A stretch of DNA of 64,000 nucleotides from Tetrapyrgos nigripes (taxonomy: Eukaryota; Basidiomycota; Agaricomycetes; Agaricales; Campanellaceae): contig JAACJM010000170.1 of assembly GCA_013368315.1 (NCBI GenBank), positions 1 to 64,000 of the forward strand, read 5' to 3'. Within the stretch, counting starts at the first letter, position 1, and each line of letters opens with the position of its first letter. Below the pieces are notes generated by a model. It was not told the DNA's origin. It saw only the letters and a list, made by a program, of their open reading frames with translations, and ran no database searches. This document shows positions 22,182 through 33,886 of this stretch, piece by piece. Position numbers and translations under genes: made by a program.

Positions 22182-22732
22182 TACTTTTTTGGTCAAAATA
22201 TCATAGTTGTGCAGACAACCAAAGTGAACCTGCCAATGAATCTTTTTCCCAAATAACAAGGAGGGATAACCAATTCAAATAGTCCCCATCACCAAGGCCC
22301 TGCTTGGGAACCTGTGTCAGTCAGGTTAGGTAGGGTCAGGGTCAGATTTGGCAGGGAATTAAAGATCTGGCCGATCTGGGTGCCTGAGCAGGTCTAAAGA
22401 AGAGATGTTTTGCACCTCCATCTCCAGCAACATGCCAAAAGAAAACTAGAAAACAATTGCCAAAAATCTAAAGACAAGGGCAAGAGAAATCATGTCACAG
22501 TCAAGAACAAGCAGCAGCAGAAGAAATGCAGCAACAGTGAGTCACAATGGGAGGTCAAATGAACAATAGTCACTGAAGTTCTGAGTGAGTTTTGCAATAA
22601 GCGCTGACCATGAAATGACATGAAGTCTATATCTATTTCTGCACACATACATCTATTGTTCATCCATTGTTCCAGTTCCATAAGGAGAAGGGAATCACAC
22701 TACCAGTGCACATAAGATTCAATAGCCCTAAA
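21673..22732. other. CpG-depleted tract
   Basis: In 1,060 bp I count only two CpG dinucleotides (at about 22,372 and 22,602), while both flanks have them at normal density. The tract covers the 3' exons of the unknown gene and the spacer up to the stop codon of the cytochrome-b5-like gene at 22,742. TpG and CpA are common, as expected from methylation and deamination. Confidence 0.85.
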
Positions 22733-22741
22733 CGTATGGGG

Positions 22742-23812
22742 CTATGATGAAGGTTCAGGGACCAAAAACCCGACCATACACGAATCAAGCATAAAGTCAA
22801 CGTTAACCCAAGCGTGAGTCGAAGCTTTTGAGGTCACAGCATGACGAAGTCATGATGGTAGGCATCAGTCCAAAAAGGGTTATAGTTGAAGAGTGAGTTG
22901 CATCGGATTAGACCCGCGATGGAGATAATTGAAGGACAGAAAACGAACGAAGACATTAGTGTCACTCCGTAGCAATGTATATAGGGCACACGTACCGAAT
23001 AGCTTGGTCCCATCCCTTCCTGCAACGCGCATGAGCTCTTTCTCTCCTCCAGGGTGAAAAGGTAGATAGGGGGTAATATTGTACACTTTGCCGTTAAACG
23101 CTGACCAGGCATCGTCACGTTTGTTGTGTTGCTTCAGAACGGAAGGCGTTATACGCATTAACGAGTCCACTCCCTGAGATAAAGCAAAGGTAACGTAGAG
23201 TCAGAAAGACATTTACGCTTTCATCAGACCAAAGGAAGAGAGGTCGCGGGTATGAAAGTTTAAATGGCCACGAAAGGAATCTGCGAGGATAACGTAGAGC
23301 TCGGAATCAACACTCACCCTCAGATCTTGCCCAGATGACTTGAGCGCTGCCCAATCCAACGGACTATGTCCTGGTGCTAATGCAACCTTTTCCCGTTTCT
23401 TGGTTTTAGGGACACCGAGCTGCGTCGGCGGTTTAGTGGTAGTTGGCGGAACAGCTAAAGACGATGTCGAGGAAGAAGGTACAGATAGCGACGAAGACCC
23501 TACCCCTGGCACACGCGATGCAGGTAAGGGAGGCGGAGGCATGAGTTGTGAATCTGATAGAATCTTGGGTATCCCGTTCGATGAGGATGTAGCCGACGAT
23601 GATGATTTGCTACTGGATGATAACCTCTGTGCGCTCGAAATCGCAGGGAAAGCAGGAGGAATATCATTGTCTTCTTTCTCCGTATCCGATCCTTCGTCGT
23701 CTTCTACATCTTGCTGTATGGTGACCGTTGGACTGGTCTCCGAGGAGGTTGACTCGTTAGGTGAAGAGCTCGAACTTAGGCTCGGAAGCCAGCTTCGAAT
23801 GTATGCGGCCAT
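22742..23812 (-). CDS. Cytochrome b5-like heme-binding protein (IRC21-like)
   Basis: Three exons join in phase to 251 aa: 23812-23318, 23173-22996, 22824-22742. The first exon is a Ser-rich, probably disordered N-terminus starting MAAYIRSWLPSL. Exons 2-3 form a cytochrome b5 fold: WSAFNGKVYNITPYLPFHPGG holds the first axial His, and STHAWVN in the last exon holds the second, followed by the typical ending MLDSCMVGFLVPE. Proteins with a long N-terminus plus a single b5 domain resemble the fungal IRC21 group; the electron partner is not evident. The frame reads through both introns for some distance, but only the spliced form restores the second heme ligand. Confidence 0.88.
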
Positions 23813-23957
23813 AAAGGAGAGAGAGAATGAGAAAGGATGTAGCAAACGATAAACCTGGTCCGAGTCATACTTGTTCGATTTACATAAGGGAGCGATTGAC
23901 GCGCAACTACCATCATACACAAATCATACCTAGTTACAAAGTCTCATATCTACCTCC

Positions 23958-26041
23958 TTAGATAGGTGCTACAGCTGGATGACTTCTTTGACCTTCAATA
24001 TCCCGGACACTCTTGCGATCATCATCCCTGATGCTTCCTACGTCGCTTTCCCTACACTGTTCTTCACTCCGGTCGTCTCTTTCTCTCAAAGTCTTGACGT
24101 CTTCTGCTCTTCTGCCTCTGAAGAACATTTGGATGAACACCTCCCCACCTGGCGCATCCTGCAATGCTCTGACCATGACGTCCTTTTCGAACAAATATTT
24201 CACATCCTCCAGTGCGACACCTTTTGTTTCTGGGAAACATACATATGCCCACAGAGACATGATCATACACATGATGCCGAAGAGAAGGAAGGTGCCATAG
24301 GTGATGTTGTCGAGCATGATTGGCGTGAGTTTGGAGATGGTGAAAGAGAATAACCAGTTCACGCCCACGGCAAGGGAAAGAGTTACCGTCCGCAGGTGAT
24401 TGGGTGCTACTTCGGCAGCGACAGGCCACTGATTGAAAGAAAAATCGTTAGGGTATGGTATGGCTCGCCAGAGAGAAGGACTCACAGGAACAGGCCCCCA
24501 TCCTGTCGAGAAATCAAGACGTCAAAAACAACACTCGAAGAAAACAACTCAACCACCCACCTATGCAGTAGAATACGGCGTACAGATAGACCGCAACCAG
24601 CGAAACATAACTAGCAGCATCGACATCGGTCCCAGTATGGATTGCAGAATAACCACCTATCCATAACATCATTAGGCCTTGACCAATTCCGCCAATAATT
24701 AAGCATTTCTTCCTCCCCAAAGTTTCGACTGCAAACCAAATGACAATCCCTACCGCAACAACCTGAGAAGCGTTTAACGCCAACGAATGTAATAGACTGG
24801 AGACGACTAACCTTGACGACTCCGTAAACACCAGTCGCGAACAACGTTCCCGTGGTCCCAGTAACTCCAAGACCCGCAAAGATCTGAGGACTAAAATAAT
24901 TGATCGCATTTGTCCCCGTCCACTGCTGGAAGAACATGACCAAACTCGGGATGAAACACCTATGCGCAATGGTCCAGCTCTCTCCCATTCCCATGAATTG
25001 TCGCCAGAGAGGCAACTCCTGCTTCCCTTGGAACTCTGCTTTGATTTCATCGATTGTGGCTTGGACGGCAGGGTCTGATGGAGAAGTACGTGCAACGTAG
25101 GCCAGGACACGAGCAGCTTCGTCTTCTCGCTTATGTTCGACGAGCCAACGTGGGGTCTCGGGTTGAAAGATCATGAGTATCACAAAGAAGACGCCAGGAA
25201 CCATTCTGTTTATGGTCAGTATCCAGCACAAGAGACAAGAAGTTGAAGCACGCACTGCATGATGAAAGGAATACGCCATTGCATCTCATTAACTGCAAAA
25301 TCCTTCTGAGCACTGTAATTTATCCAAACTGACCGACAGCCATGTTTAGCTTCCTTCAAAAAATAGATACCAAACGCGAAAACCACTCACAGCTCAACAT
25401 AATCCCAATATTGTTAGTCAACTGCATCATTGCCGTGCATCGTCCTCTGATAGCTCGTGGTGTACTTTCTGATATGTATGACGGTACCAAAGCGGAAATC
25501 ATTCCAACTCCAATTCCTCCTAGAAACCGGCTGAAATACAACACACTCAGCGCTGTCTCTTGAGAGCTGCCTAGTCCGGTGATAGACTGGATGGTGCTTC
25601 CTATCAAGAAAATTATTCCAGCAGCGAGGAGACACGGCTTTCGACCGTAACGGCCAGGGAAATAGCTCATGAAGAGTGCGCCAAAGCTACCGTTTTAAGC
25701 TTTGTGTTAGAAAAGAGAAAACAAGAGCACGAGTAGGCCATACTCACAAACATCCACCCTGCAAAATAGCGACAATGTTCCCATTCAAATCTGCCTTTTC
25801 AGATGCAGACTTTTTATCGATTCCAAAATACTCTTGAAACGATGACATTGCCAAAACTCCACCAATGAGACCACTGAGAAGCAACAGTCGCGTTATGTAC
25901 GTGTCAGTCTTTCATTCGGAAATAGGGCAAAGGCACGTACATGTCCCATCCGTAGATAATGCTGCCCATACAAGCAGAAATGGCTAAAGCGTACGCATTT
26001 CGATAATGCGAGATCTCTTGAAGTGCATGCTTGATCGTCAT
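23958..26041 (-). CDS. MFS sugar transporter (12 TM)
   Basis: Eight exons join in phase to 559 aa: 26041-25941, 25873-25748, 25686-25391, 25328-25256, 25205-24812, 24762-24561, 24502-24486, 24428-23958. Sugar-porter signatures are present: IIYGWD in TM1, GRYGRK in the 2-3 loop, YISESTPRAIRGR, PETPRWL before the central loop, QQWTGTNAINYF in TM7 and PETKG after TM12. It should be a plasma-membrane hexose or related sugar symporter; substrate cannot be read. Exon 7 is a 17-nt microexon encoding GWGPVP, a conserved stretch at the TM10 region. The C-terminal tail is long, charged and cytosolic (many D/E/R). Confidence 0.92.
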
Positions 26042-27660
26042 CTTCGTTGCTTTACAGACGTCGTATCCTTGTCTTCGTCAAAGTCCAGAACCGTGGTCGT
26101 CAGAAGGGTCGTCAAGCGCGTCAGCGGCGGTCCCCCTCTTCAAAGGCAGAAAAGAGGCTAAGTTAAAAGCAGATTCTTCCATGTCTTCATAGTTTATATT
26201 ATGCAAAACCGATCAAGGGCCGATCGCGGAAAAAGTGGAGAAGGGTTTGTGATGAATTCTATGTTGGTCAAGTGGGACTGTATGACCATGCCTACCCTGC
26301 TTCATAGAATGCATCATCTCACGCTACGACGGCACGCCGCACCGGTCCCCAGTCCTCCTCATGTACCTATGTAGCGGAAAGAAAGTCTTTATTCATCATT
26401 TGTACGTATCGTAAAGAATCACAAAACAAGTCGTTAAGTACTTACTGTTGAATCATAAAGGAAAGGAAGGGGAGGGAAGAAACAAGAAAGTCCATCAACT
26501 ATACGTATACCGCAGAACAGAACAGGACTAAACAGATCAGGATAGAACATGCGAGACGAGACGAGAGAAGAAAGAATAAATTTATATAGTTAATAAGTAT
26601 TGTCACAGATTTCAACGACGAGGAACAATGACATAAGCAGAAAGAGGAGGAGAAAAAGAGAGGTAGGGAACGGATCATATAGAAATGCAGTAGGGAATTA
26701 AAATTATGAAATCATGGAGACAAGAAACAGAGAAAGGAACAGAGGAAAGGAATCGTAGACTATGTACAAAATCACGAGGTGAGAGAGACTGTTCCACCAG
26801 AATGCGAGGGAAGCAGCAGGACGAGAAGATGCTGTTGGTACTGCCCATTAAAGAAACGATTATTCAATGACGAACAAAAGACGTAAAAACACACATAAGA
26901 GTAGGCGACAAAACACGACGCGTGTCGCGGAACCAAGGTCAGGACGACGAAGAAAGGTACACATGCCCAGCATGCTTGGCAGGGTGATCCACCCCAATGA
27001 TGCTGGAGAGTCCCTGACGTACGTCCTGGCGATCAAATACAAGTACCATGAACCAAGAGGGTGTGATACGACAACAAGAAATAGATATAAACCAATAACA
27101 TGTTAATGAAATGGAAAAGAATAGTATTCAAGAAAAGCCTGGAAAGATACCAAGATATCTGGAAGATTAGGCTGCTTAGAACGAGTTAGAAGGAAGGGAA
27201 AAAAGGTAAACGGATAGCAGAAAAGATGAAAGACAGAGACAAGAGAAGGAAAAACAATCTAAAAACAATCCGCGAGAGAGAAAGCTTAGAGGTACAGTTT
27301 ACTTCTTGGAGGGTGGGGGAAAGATGGATGTGTGGTGTATGCTGGTTGGCTGGTGATACAACGTTGGTTTATAGAGATGGTATTTGCGTTGGATTAATAC
27401 AACAAAGCATTGACGAGCAGAAGGGATTAGACAAAAAGATGGAGTAAGTGTACGCCAAGCTTGGGCTAGATGGGTGTTTGCCGTGTATAGTCGCGTCAAC
27501 GAGAGTATAGACATCGACATAGGCATCAGAGATGGTATGAAGATGCAATCGTAGACGCGGATGCAGTCCACTCTACAGTTCAAGCTTGGAGGTGGAATGA
27601 GATGATGAAAATGTCTTCATCAACTCCTCGATTTCTTTTCCTCCAAACCTCATGACTTCG
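26042..27660. other. Intergenic, purine-rich top strand
   Basis: No gene found. From about 26,440 to 27,480 the top strand is strongly A/G-rich (gaaagaggaggagaaa-like), so the minus strand is C/T-rich. This is consistent with a long 3' UTR or terminator region of the minus-strand Whi5-like gene ending at 27,661. Confidence 0.5.
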
Positions 27661-29805
27661 TCAGGTCTTCACCATATCAACCCCCGTGTCTAAATTCCTA
27701 TCATCCACTCTCCTCTGCTGCCCAGCCAACAAATTGACCCCAGCTCTCATCTGTTCCTCCTCAAACAGTTTCCTCCCTAGATCCGCTCTCAAACCATGGT
27801 CTGCACGGCGTTGAGGTGGCAGGTGTTGTTGAGGTTGTTGTTCAGCATTGCCTGGAGCTCTTGGAGCGGGCGAGATGGTCCTATAGCCATTGCCTCCTCC
27901 GAAGGAACCGGAAGCTTCAGAAGTGACTGTAGCTGGACTAGGATTAGGAATAGCTCGCGAACCTCGTGGACTCGGCGGTGCAGCAGCGCCAGCGACCGTA
28001 GTCGCCGGCAGAGATGGAGGCGGGAGCAAATGAGCCTGTCCTGGCGAACCTGAGGACGCGGCTGTGGACGTGGGCACATTCTGCGCAATGATACGGGGAG
28101 CGGATTGTGAACCAGCCGAAGCTGTAGTCTTCGTAACGATATTTCGGTCAAAGGTACCACTGGCAGATCCCTGTCGGCTTAGACCCATTTCACCACCGAT
28201 ACTAGACATACTGGATGCGAAGCTGTTCTCTCCCGATGTTCCTCGCATCAGAGCGGTACCAGCCCCGGGAGGACGAGGCGTACGTCTTCCGGAATCGTCT
28301 GCTTCGGAAGACGGTACCGAATCACCGGGAAGCGATGATTGGGAGTGTGTGGGAAACAAGACACGACCTTTGGCGCGCATGACGCCTGAGCTGCTTCCCA
28401 AGGCACGAAAAGCAGCTAAATCTTTGGCGTCCTTATTGGAAAGACGAGCTGGAGATGGCGACGTTGCTAAGAACAACATGAGATCAGCTGCTTCGTTATC
28501 AGTTGGAGCAGGTCTTGGCGTAGATGATTGGGCTCGGTTTGAGGTACCAGCCGGAGGCGTCCTACTTCGATATGAAGAGGTATCGGTAGTGACACTAGAG
28601 GTAGACGCGTTTTGCGCCACAGAGGTGCTTGGGCCTGACGGGAAAGTCCTCGACGAGGCCTGCGGAAACTGCGAATAAGACGACGCCGCATCTGAACTAT
28701 CAACACTAGAACGAGGCGACGAGGCGCTTGCTATGGAAGGCCTGTGATGCAACAATAACGATGTTAGAGTTGCTGCAGCCTCCATGTCCACGTCGCCGTC
28801 TTCATCATTCCGGGCTTTTCGACTGCGCTTCCCTTTTCTAGAAGAAGCCTTTCGTTTCTCTCTCTCTCTTTCTTTGCGTTTTTCAGTTTTGTCACGGTCA
28901 GTGTGACGGCTCTTGCCATGTGAACGCGATCCTTCAGCCTGACTCCTGACAACTTTGGGACTCCTGACTCTAGGAGAGGGTGCAGGTCGAATAGGAGCAG
29001 GGACAGGCGGATCATACGCGTTGAGGATGGTGCGGGCTTGGTTAGCTGGAGGTGGTGCCAAGATGGAGGAAAACAAAGTGGGCGCATTGGGATTAGCAGG
29101 TTGTTCGGAAGCGGTCGGCGAGGTACTAGAAGAAGCACCGATGTTGTCGTTTATGGTGGAAGGGTAATGAGGACGCGGATTGAGCGATGAAGACGGTCCC
29201 GGAGGACCGGTGCTGCCTCGGCGGAGAGTGCCAGGCATTGCGCTCATGCCATGGCCAGGCTGTGTTGAGGGGTTGTAATAGTGAGCACCACCCGGAGCTT
29301 TACGTTTCGCGGCGTTGCTGCGGGACGAGGGTAGGGCAGGGAAGGGGGTTTGAGATTGAGCTTCCAATTCGCGAAAAGGGACGTTGGTGACATTGTTGGT
29401 CGCCTTGTAGGAGGCGTAGGAGAGACGAGTCCGGAGAGCGTGTGTTACCTGGGTACGAGAATAGGAGCAAGGGTCAGTCAAATCCACCGCCAAAAACACA
29501 GAACAGCGGGTCCACAGAGCAGGGAAAAGTCCACAAAGGAACCATAAAAGCGCGTAGAAGGACAGGGAGCGATAGAAAAGACGCAATCACCCCATCAAAC
29601 GACGCGTCTGGGAGCTAAAAACGCATCTGAGACTCACGTTGGAAAGCTCGGCTCTGGCAAGAAACTTCTGAACGGCCTTTTTTCTGTTTTCTCGTTCGAT
29701 GCCTTCGGTCTGAGAGGAGGATGGGGACAGGGATGCTGCAGATACTGGCTGCAGGAAGGTCATGGGGGGTGATGGCGACGTGGCTGAAGAGGAGGGGGTA
29801 GCCAT
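27661..29805 (-). CDS. Whi5/Nrm1-like G1/S transcriptional repressor
   Basis: Two exons: 29805-29638 and 29448-27661 (intron 189 bp), giving 651 aa. Across the splice the protein reads NRKKAVQKFLARAELSN then VTHALRTRLSYASYKATN. This matches the short Whi5/Nrm1 motif (a basic LRTRLxxAxYK helix), which in yeast binds SBF/MBF. The rest is Ser/Pro-rich and disordered, with a Lys/Arg/Glu block (residues about 235-270) and many SP/TP sites suitable for CDK control. It presumably acts in the nucleus to repress G1/S genes. ACGCGT boxes at its 5' end (see below) suggest it is itself an MBF target. Confidence 0.82.
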
Positions 29806-29807
29806 TT

Positions 29808-29946
29808 ACGCGTGCCAAGGACGATGTAGACGGTAAAGAACGAGTCGAGCTCGTCGTGGTGGACGACGAGGAAGGGCAGCAGAAACGAGTCAGACAGAGA
29901 CTTGGAGGAGCAGAACAGATGACAGACTCAAACGCGCCAGACGCGT
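29808..29946 (-). promoter_or_regulatory. MCB (ACGCGT) boxes upstream of the Whi5-like gene
   Basis: The palindromic hexamer ACGCGT, the MBF/MCB site, occurs at 29808-29813 (three bases upstream of the ATG) and 29941-29946. A CGCGCC-like site is at about 29932 and another ACGCGT sits in intron 1 (29602-29607). The whole 5' gap to the upstream gene is only about 225 bp. Function is inferred from the known MBF control of NRM1. Confidence 0.55.
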
Positions 29947-30030
29947 ATTCGGCGACTGCCGGTCTCGGCACTTCCATTAAGCACACCAGATTTATCCCGT
30001 CACATCAATTACTGTTATTCAGCGCTACAA

Positions 30031-31633
30031 CTATGTACTAGCCCGTATTCTGGCCCAGTACCAGAACGGTAAGATTCCCTTTCGTTCCTCCCCGTTCTCG
30101 ACCACTGCTACCTCTGCGCTGTCTAGCCTCGTCACATGGACACCTCTTTTTGGCAAGAATTTAACTCGCCAGACATTTTCCGGATCACCCTTCGTCACTG
30201 TATCCTTCAGGAACGTCAGAAATTGGTACCCCCAATCCAGGCATATGGCGGGGTCCCATGCTCCCAGCTTCCCTCGGACCATTCGCGGGATTTCAATTGT
30301 CTTGAATGACTGCGTAGTGCTCAATTGTCCGGACACCGTCCGGAAACCGACGAGAATTTCCTATCATCATTGATGAAGTGTCAGAACATCACGGCAAAGG
30401 TCAGCGTGACACTCTGCGGTTACTCACAGGAACTCCAAGGAGGAAGGATTGAAAATAGAATTTCAGTAGTTTTCTGGAATTTCAGAGAATTGCTCGGTTC
30501 GAATCACACGGAATACAAAAAGCATATGCACGACTCACTTCTCGAACTTGGCCTCTGACTGCTCATTGCGTATGACAATAGACGTCTTGAGCTCGACAAA
30601 CGTGTCGGTGTTACCTGTATACTTTCCTGTATATGAAATCCGCACCGAATGAAAACCTAGAACGCGTCCAGAAACTTTGATGTACAGACCTCTAACGCAG
30701 TCAACTTCACCGCCGATAACGAGCCTGATATCGCCCAATTTCGTTCGCACGACACTACACCATTGCACGTTGGTATCAATGTCTCCACCCCAACCTGTAG
30801 GGGCCGTGGGATGCAAGGCAGTAGAGGACGACGACTTTGCAGGACCAGAATCGGGAGGTTTTTCCGAGGTACAAAAGCTCTCAAATGCGTAGCCATAGTA
30901 CATAAATTTTCGATGCCGAGGTTCCATATTGTTCCTATGAGTCAAAGCCTCTGTAACGAAAACCAACACTCCGAGAGAATAAAACACATACTTCTCATGA
31001 AGCTTTGCTTCTGTCAAATGCTCCTCGAGATACATAGTACCATTGACGAACATGACGTTCATTTCCCAACCATCTTGGTCTTCATACGGCGCGGTCAATA
31101 TTCTTCAGAATCTCCCAGAGCGTCAGCTAAGCGCTACATTCAAGCTGTAAAAAAAAAACATACCTTGTCATAACACCTCTCCAAGACACAACGCCAATAT
31201 CATCCAAACTGACAGGAGACTTTCCTTCATTCTTCACTCGATCAAACGCCTTCAAAAGGCTATCAATTCTGCCTCGTTCCTCCGGCCTCCGTATCCACCT
31301 TTCATACCCATAGCCCAACTGAGCACCCAAAGGAGGCTCGGAGAAATACCTCAGAGCGGAGTTGGTGAATTCTTGAACGTGTTCTGGTGTATATGAAAAC
31401 GAGATGACTTGCGTTGGAAGCTGAAAGGGTACTGCTTTCGTTGGACGTGAGGATGTATCTGGGAAAGACAGTCTTTTGGGTTCTGGTAGCTGCGAAAGCT
31501 GCGACTTGGACTCTGAGGTCAATGACTGAGACGCGTGGTCAGACTCAGAGCTGGGACGAGCGCGTGTAGGTGCAGGTCCTATAGCTAGTTCTTCTTCGTT
31601 GAGGACATCTAAGATGTCACGTTTCTTGGACAT
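30031..31633 (-). CDS. DXO/Rai1-family decapping and 5'-end surveillance nuclease
   Basis: Six exons join in phase to 429 aa: 31633-31164, 31102-30992, 30934-30690, 30626-30539, 30473-30428, 30360-30031. The family motifs are visible in order: SWRGVMTR, WEMNVMFVNGTMYLEEH, the G-phi-x-phi-E motif (GYAFE), WGGD then NVQWCSVV, the E-phi-D motif (GEVDC), the E-phi-K motif (VELKT) and FYFQSFLLGVP. These include the acidic residues that bind metal in DXO/Rai1 enzymes, which remove incomplete or non-canonical RNA caps and degrade the RNA. Whether it is the Rai1 (Rat1 partner, nuclear) or Dxo1 branch cannot be told by eye. Intron 1 contains an A10 run on the top strand. Confidence 0.93.
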
Positions 31634-32621
31634 ATGAAGTAGTACAGCAGAGATGATGACAGTTGGAGACTAGCTATAGCTTTGTTTACTCCTCAGGGAT
31701 TTGCCAAACTCCTTCTTTTCCCCTCCCAACACTTCTAGCGTATCTGAACCCGCTCTTCGACGGTCTTCGAAGATGTATCGGCCGCGGCCCCTCTTTTATC
31801 ACGAAAATTCTGCGGTAATCGAGCTATACTGCCTTTGGACGTTAGTCTTCCCTAGGCAGACTCTGTGCTCGATATTTACCTTGCTCTTCTCTTCCCCCTT
31901 GACGAAATCTTGATCAGACTACGCTCAGTCTCAGAAAGCAGAAGTGAATCTGACTTCAAGTCATTCAGGTTTTGCACGGAGAATACTCATGTGCAGTTGT
32001 CTTCTATCCTGTACTGAGATGCTGGTTTGGTGACAAGATTAGTACAATGGCACTCTTGCTCCGCTCTTTCTTCTTGGAATGTGCGCTTGTGAAAATGCGG
32101 ACGCCTTGCCTGATACCCTCCAGGCTCGACAATACCACCAATTTCACCGTGATAGTTCCACGGTTCGACGCTATGTATACCACCTCGCTCCAGCAGCCTT
32201 GTCCTCAAACTGGTCATTTCCAAGGAATTCCCAGACGCCGGTGTTCGCTATGAACAATGCACCAGTAAATCGAACAATAGGAAAATGGTAGTGATGATCC
32301 TAGGTTACCTGATTGAGACATAGCGCAGGTTCATATGTCCTCTAATGGCTCAATTAGGCATGTCAAAGCGTAACTTTCTTTTTAGATTTAAGACGGTGGT
32401 TTGAGTAAGTGTTTTATACATATCTTTCCTACACTCTACCACCGACGCGACATTTTTATACCAACACTTTCGTTAACTAGAATTCTCTAGCCCTTGCTGA
32501 ACGCGCTCAACCCCCACGAGCAGGACTCGACCACTCAGCCATTCAATACCACCCATTCATTACACCTCTTGATCTGATTGATTGCTTTTTTACGTGTTTA
32601 AAACATTAAAGCCCATTCACT
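31634..32621. other. Divergent intergenic region
   Basis: Separates the DXO-like gene (-) from the coiled-coil gene (+). No supported gene; short frames at 31,701, 31,972 and 31,987 (-) lack motifs or introns. Confidence 0.45.
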
Positions 32622-33886
32622 ATGTTTCGTCAAAGTAAGCGCCTTTTAAATCTCTCCTCTCATTTAATCAAGCCACTCACTTTCTTCATCTTCTTCCTGA
32701 TCCAGTGATGTCGAAGAACAAGGACACCGCTCCCGTCGACAAGCAACTCGAGCGCGAGAACAAGCGGCCACGACTCCCAAAGAACTGGCCTTCGTCCGAT
32801 CATCACAAATGCAGTCGCGTCCTTTGCAACCATCCCAATCCTCCCCAATCCGTCCCTGGAACGTACCAGTGCTCTGGTTGTTACAAGGGTACATACGTCG
32901 TTACCATTCCCCAAGCCGCCAAGATTCACGACGAGGCTCAACGTGTTTTCCAGTGGCACGATGAACGACGGAAGGAGGGGAAGAAGAAGAGAGAGGACGC
33001 GGAGAAGATTGCTGAAGAGAGGTATATTGCGAAGTATTTGGCCACTGATGAGGAGATGTGGCAACGTGCGATGAAGTTGAAGAGGAAGGAGGAGGAGGAG
33101 AAGCTGAGGGCTGGGGAGAGGAGGCAACACGAGGCGAGGATGGCTGAGAGAAGATGCCAAGAAGCGAAGATGGCTGAGGAGAGGAAGCTCCAGGAAGCGA
33201 AGTTGGCTGAAGAGATCAGACGTCAGGAATTGTTTGTGGAAGAGGAACGGAGACGTCGACAGGCTATCCAGGCTGAGGCGATGAAGCGACAGAAGGTCAA
33301 GTCTGCAGAAGCGGGTTTCAGGAGTGGACGGGATTCGAAGAGGGATGGGATGGTGAACACAGCGCAGGTTTATATGCGTGCTGGGAATCAGGCCAAGGTG
33401 GCCAAGGTGGAGCGTCATGGCACCATCAAGAGCACTGTCGTCCAGATCGAGAACTTCGACAGGGCTTCGGTTGCGTCGTCTGCATCGCTGTACTCCCAGC
33501 CGTCCTTTGTCAGTAGGAATCACGACAAAGTCTTAACACCGACTCCTGTACCACCAGTTCCAGCTCTTCCCCGAAGTCACCAAAGGCGGCCACTCACCCC
33601 GGACTCTACACATACCGTGACATCGGAAGACTCTTACCATCGTCCTCGTGCTCGTGACATTCCAAATGTCTTCACGCCCGCAAGTGAGCCTCTTCATCGA
33701 CGACCTCATGTTACTCCAGTTCGTAGCTCTAAGCGTCAAGACAGGACCACCAACATGACGGGTACGACGACCACTTCCCAGATTAGCGCGATGAACTACT
33801 ACACCTCCCAATCTGGCGCAAAATACCCTTCGTTCCCCAGGGCCGGAGTGCCACCTGTTCCCAGTGTTCCTCGTCACTATTACTAA
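32622..33886 (+). CDS. Uncharacterised coiled-coil protein with a Cys cluster
   Basis: A short first exon (32622-32634, MFRQ) is followed by an intron 32635-32705 (GTAAGC...TCCAG) and a large exon to 33886. Translation could also begin at ATG 32708. About residues 25-50 hold a possible metal site (CSRVLCNHPN...YQCSGC: C-x4-C...C-x2-C). About residues 75-200 form a long charged helix with short repeats of the form QEAKMAEER / QEAKLAEEI, predicted coiled coil. The C-terminal 170 residues are Ser/Thr/Pro/Arg-rich. I do not recognise the family; it looks structural or scaffold-like. Confidence 0.75.

Noticed and set aside
23340..23852. 170-codon + strand frame
   Set aside because: Antisense shadow of the Ser/Pro-rich first exon of the cytochrome-b5-like gene, which splices cleanly to a complete heme domain.
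28064..28678. 204-codon + strand frame
   Set aside because: Antisense to the Whi5/Nrm1-like coding sequence; composition is the complement of its Ser-rich region.
32660..33523. 287-codon minus frame
   Set aside because: Antisense of the coiled-coil gene; Leu-rich only because it complements Glu/Lys-rich codons.
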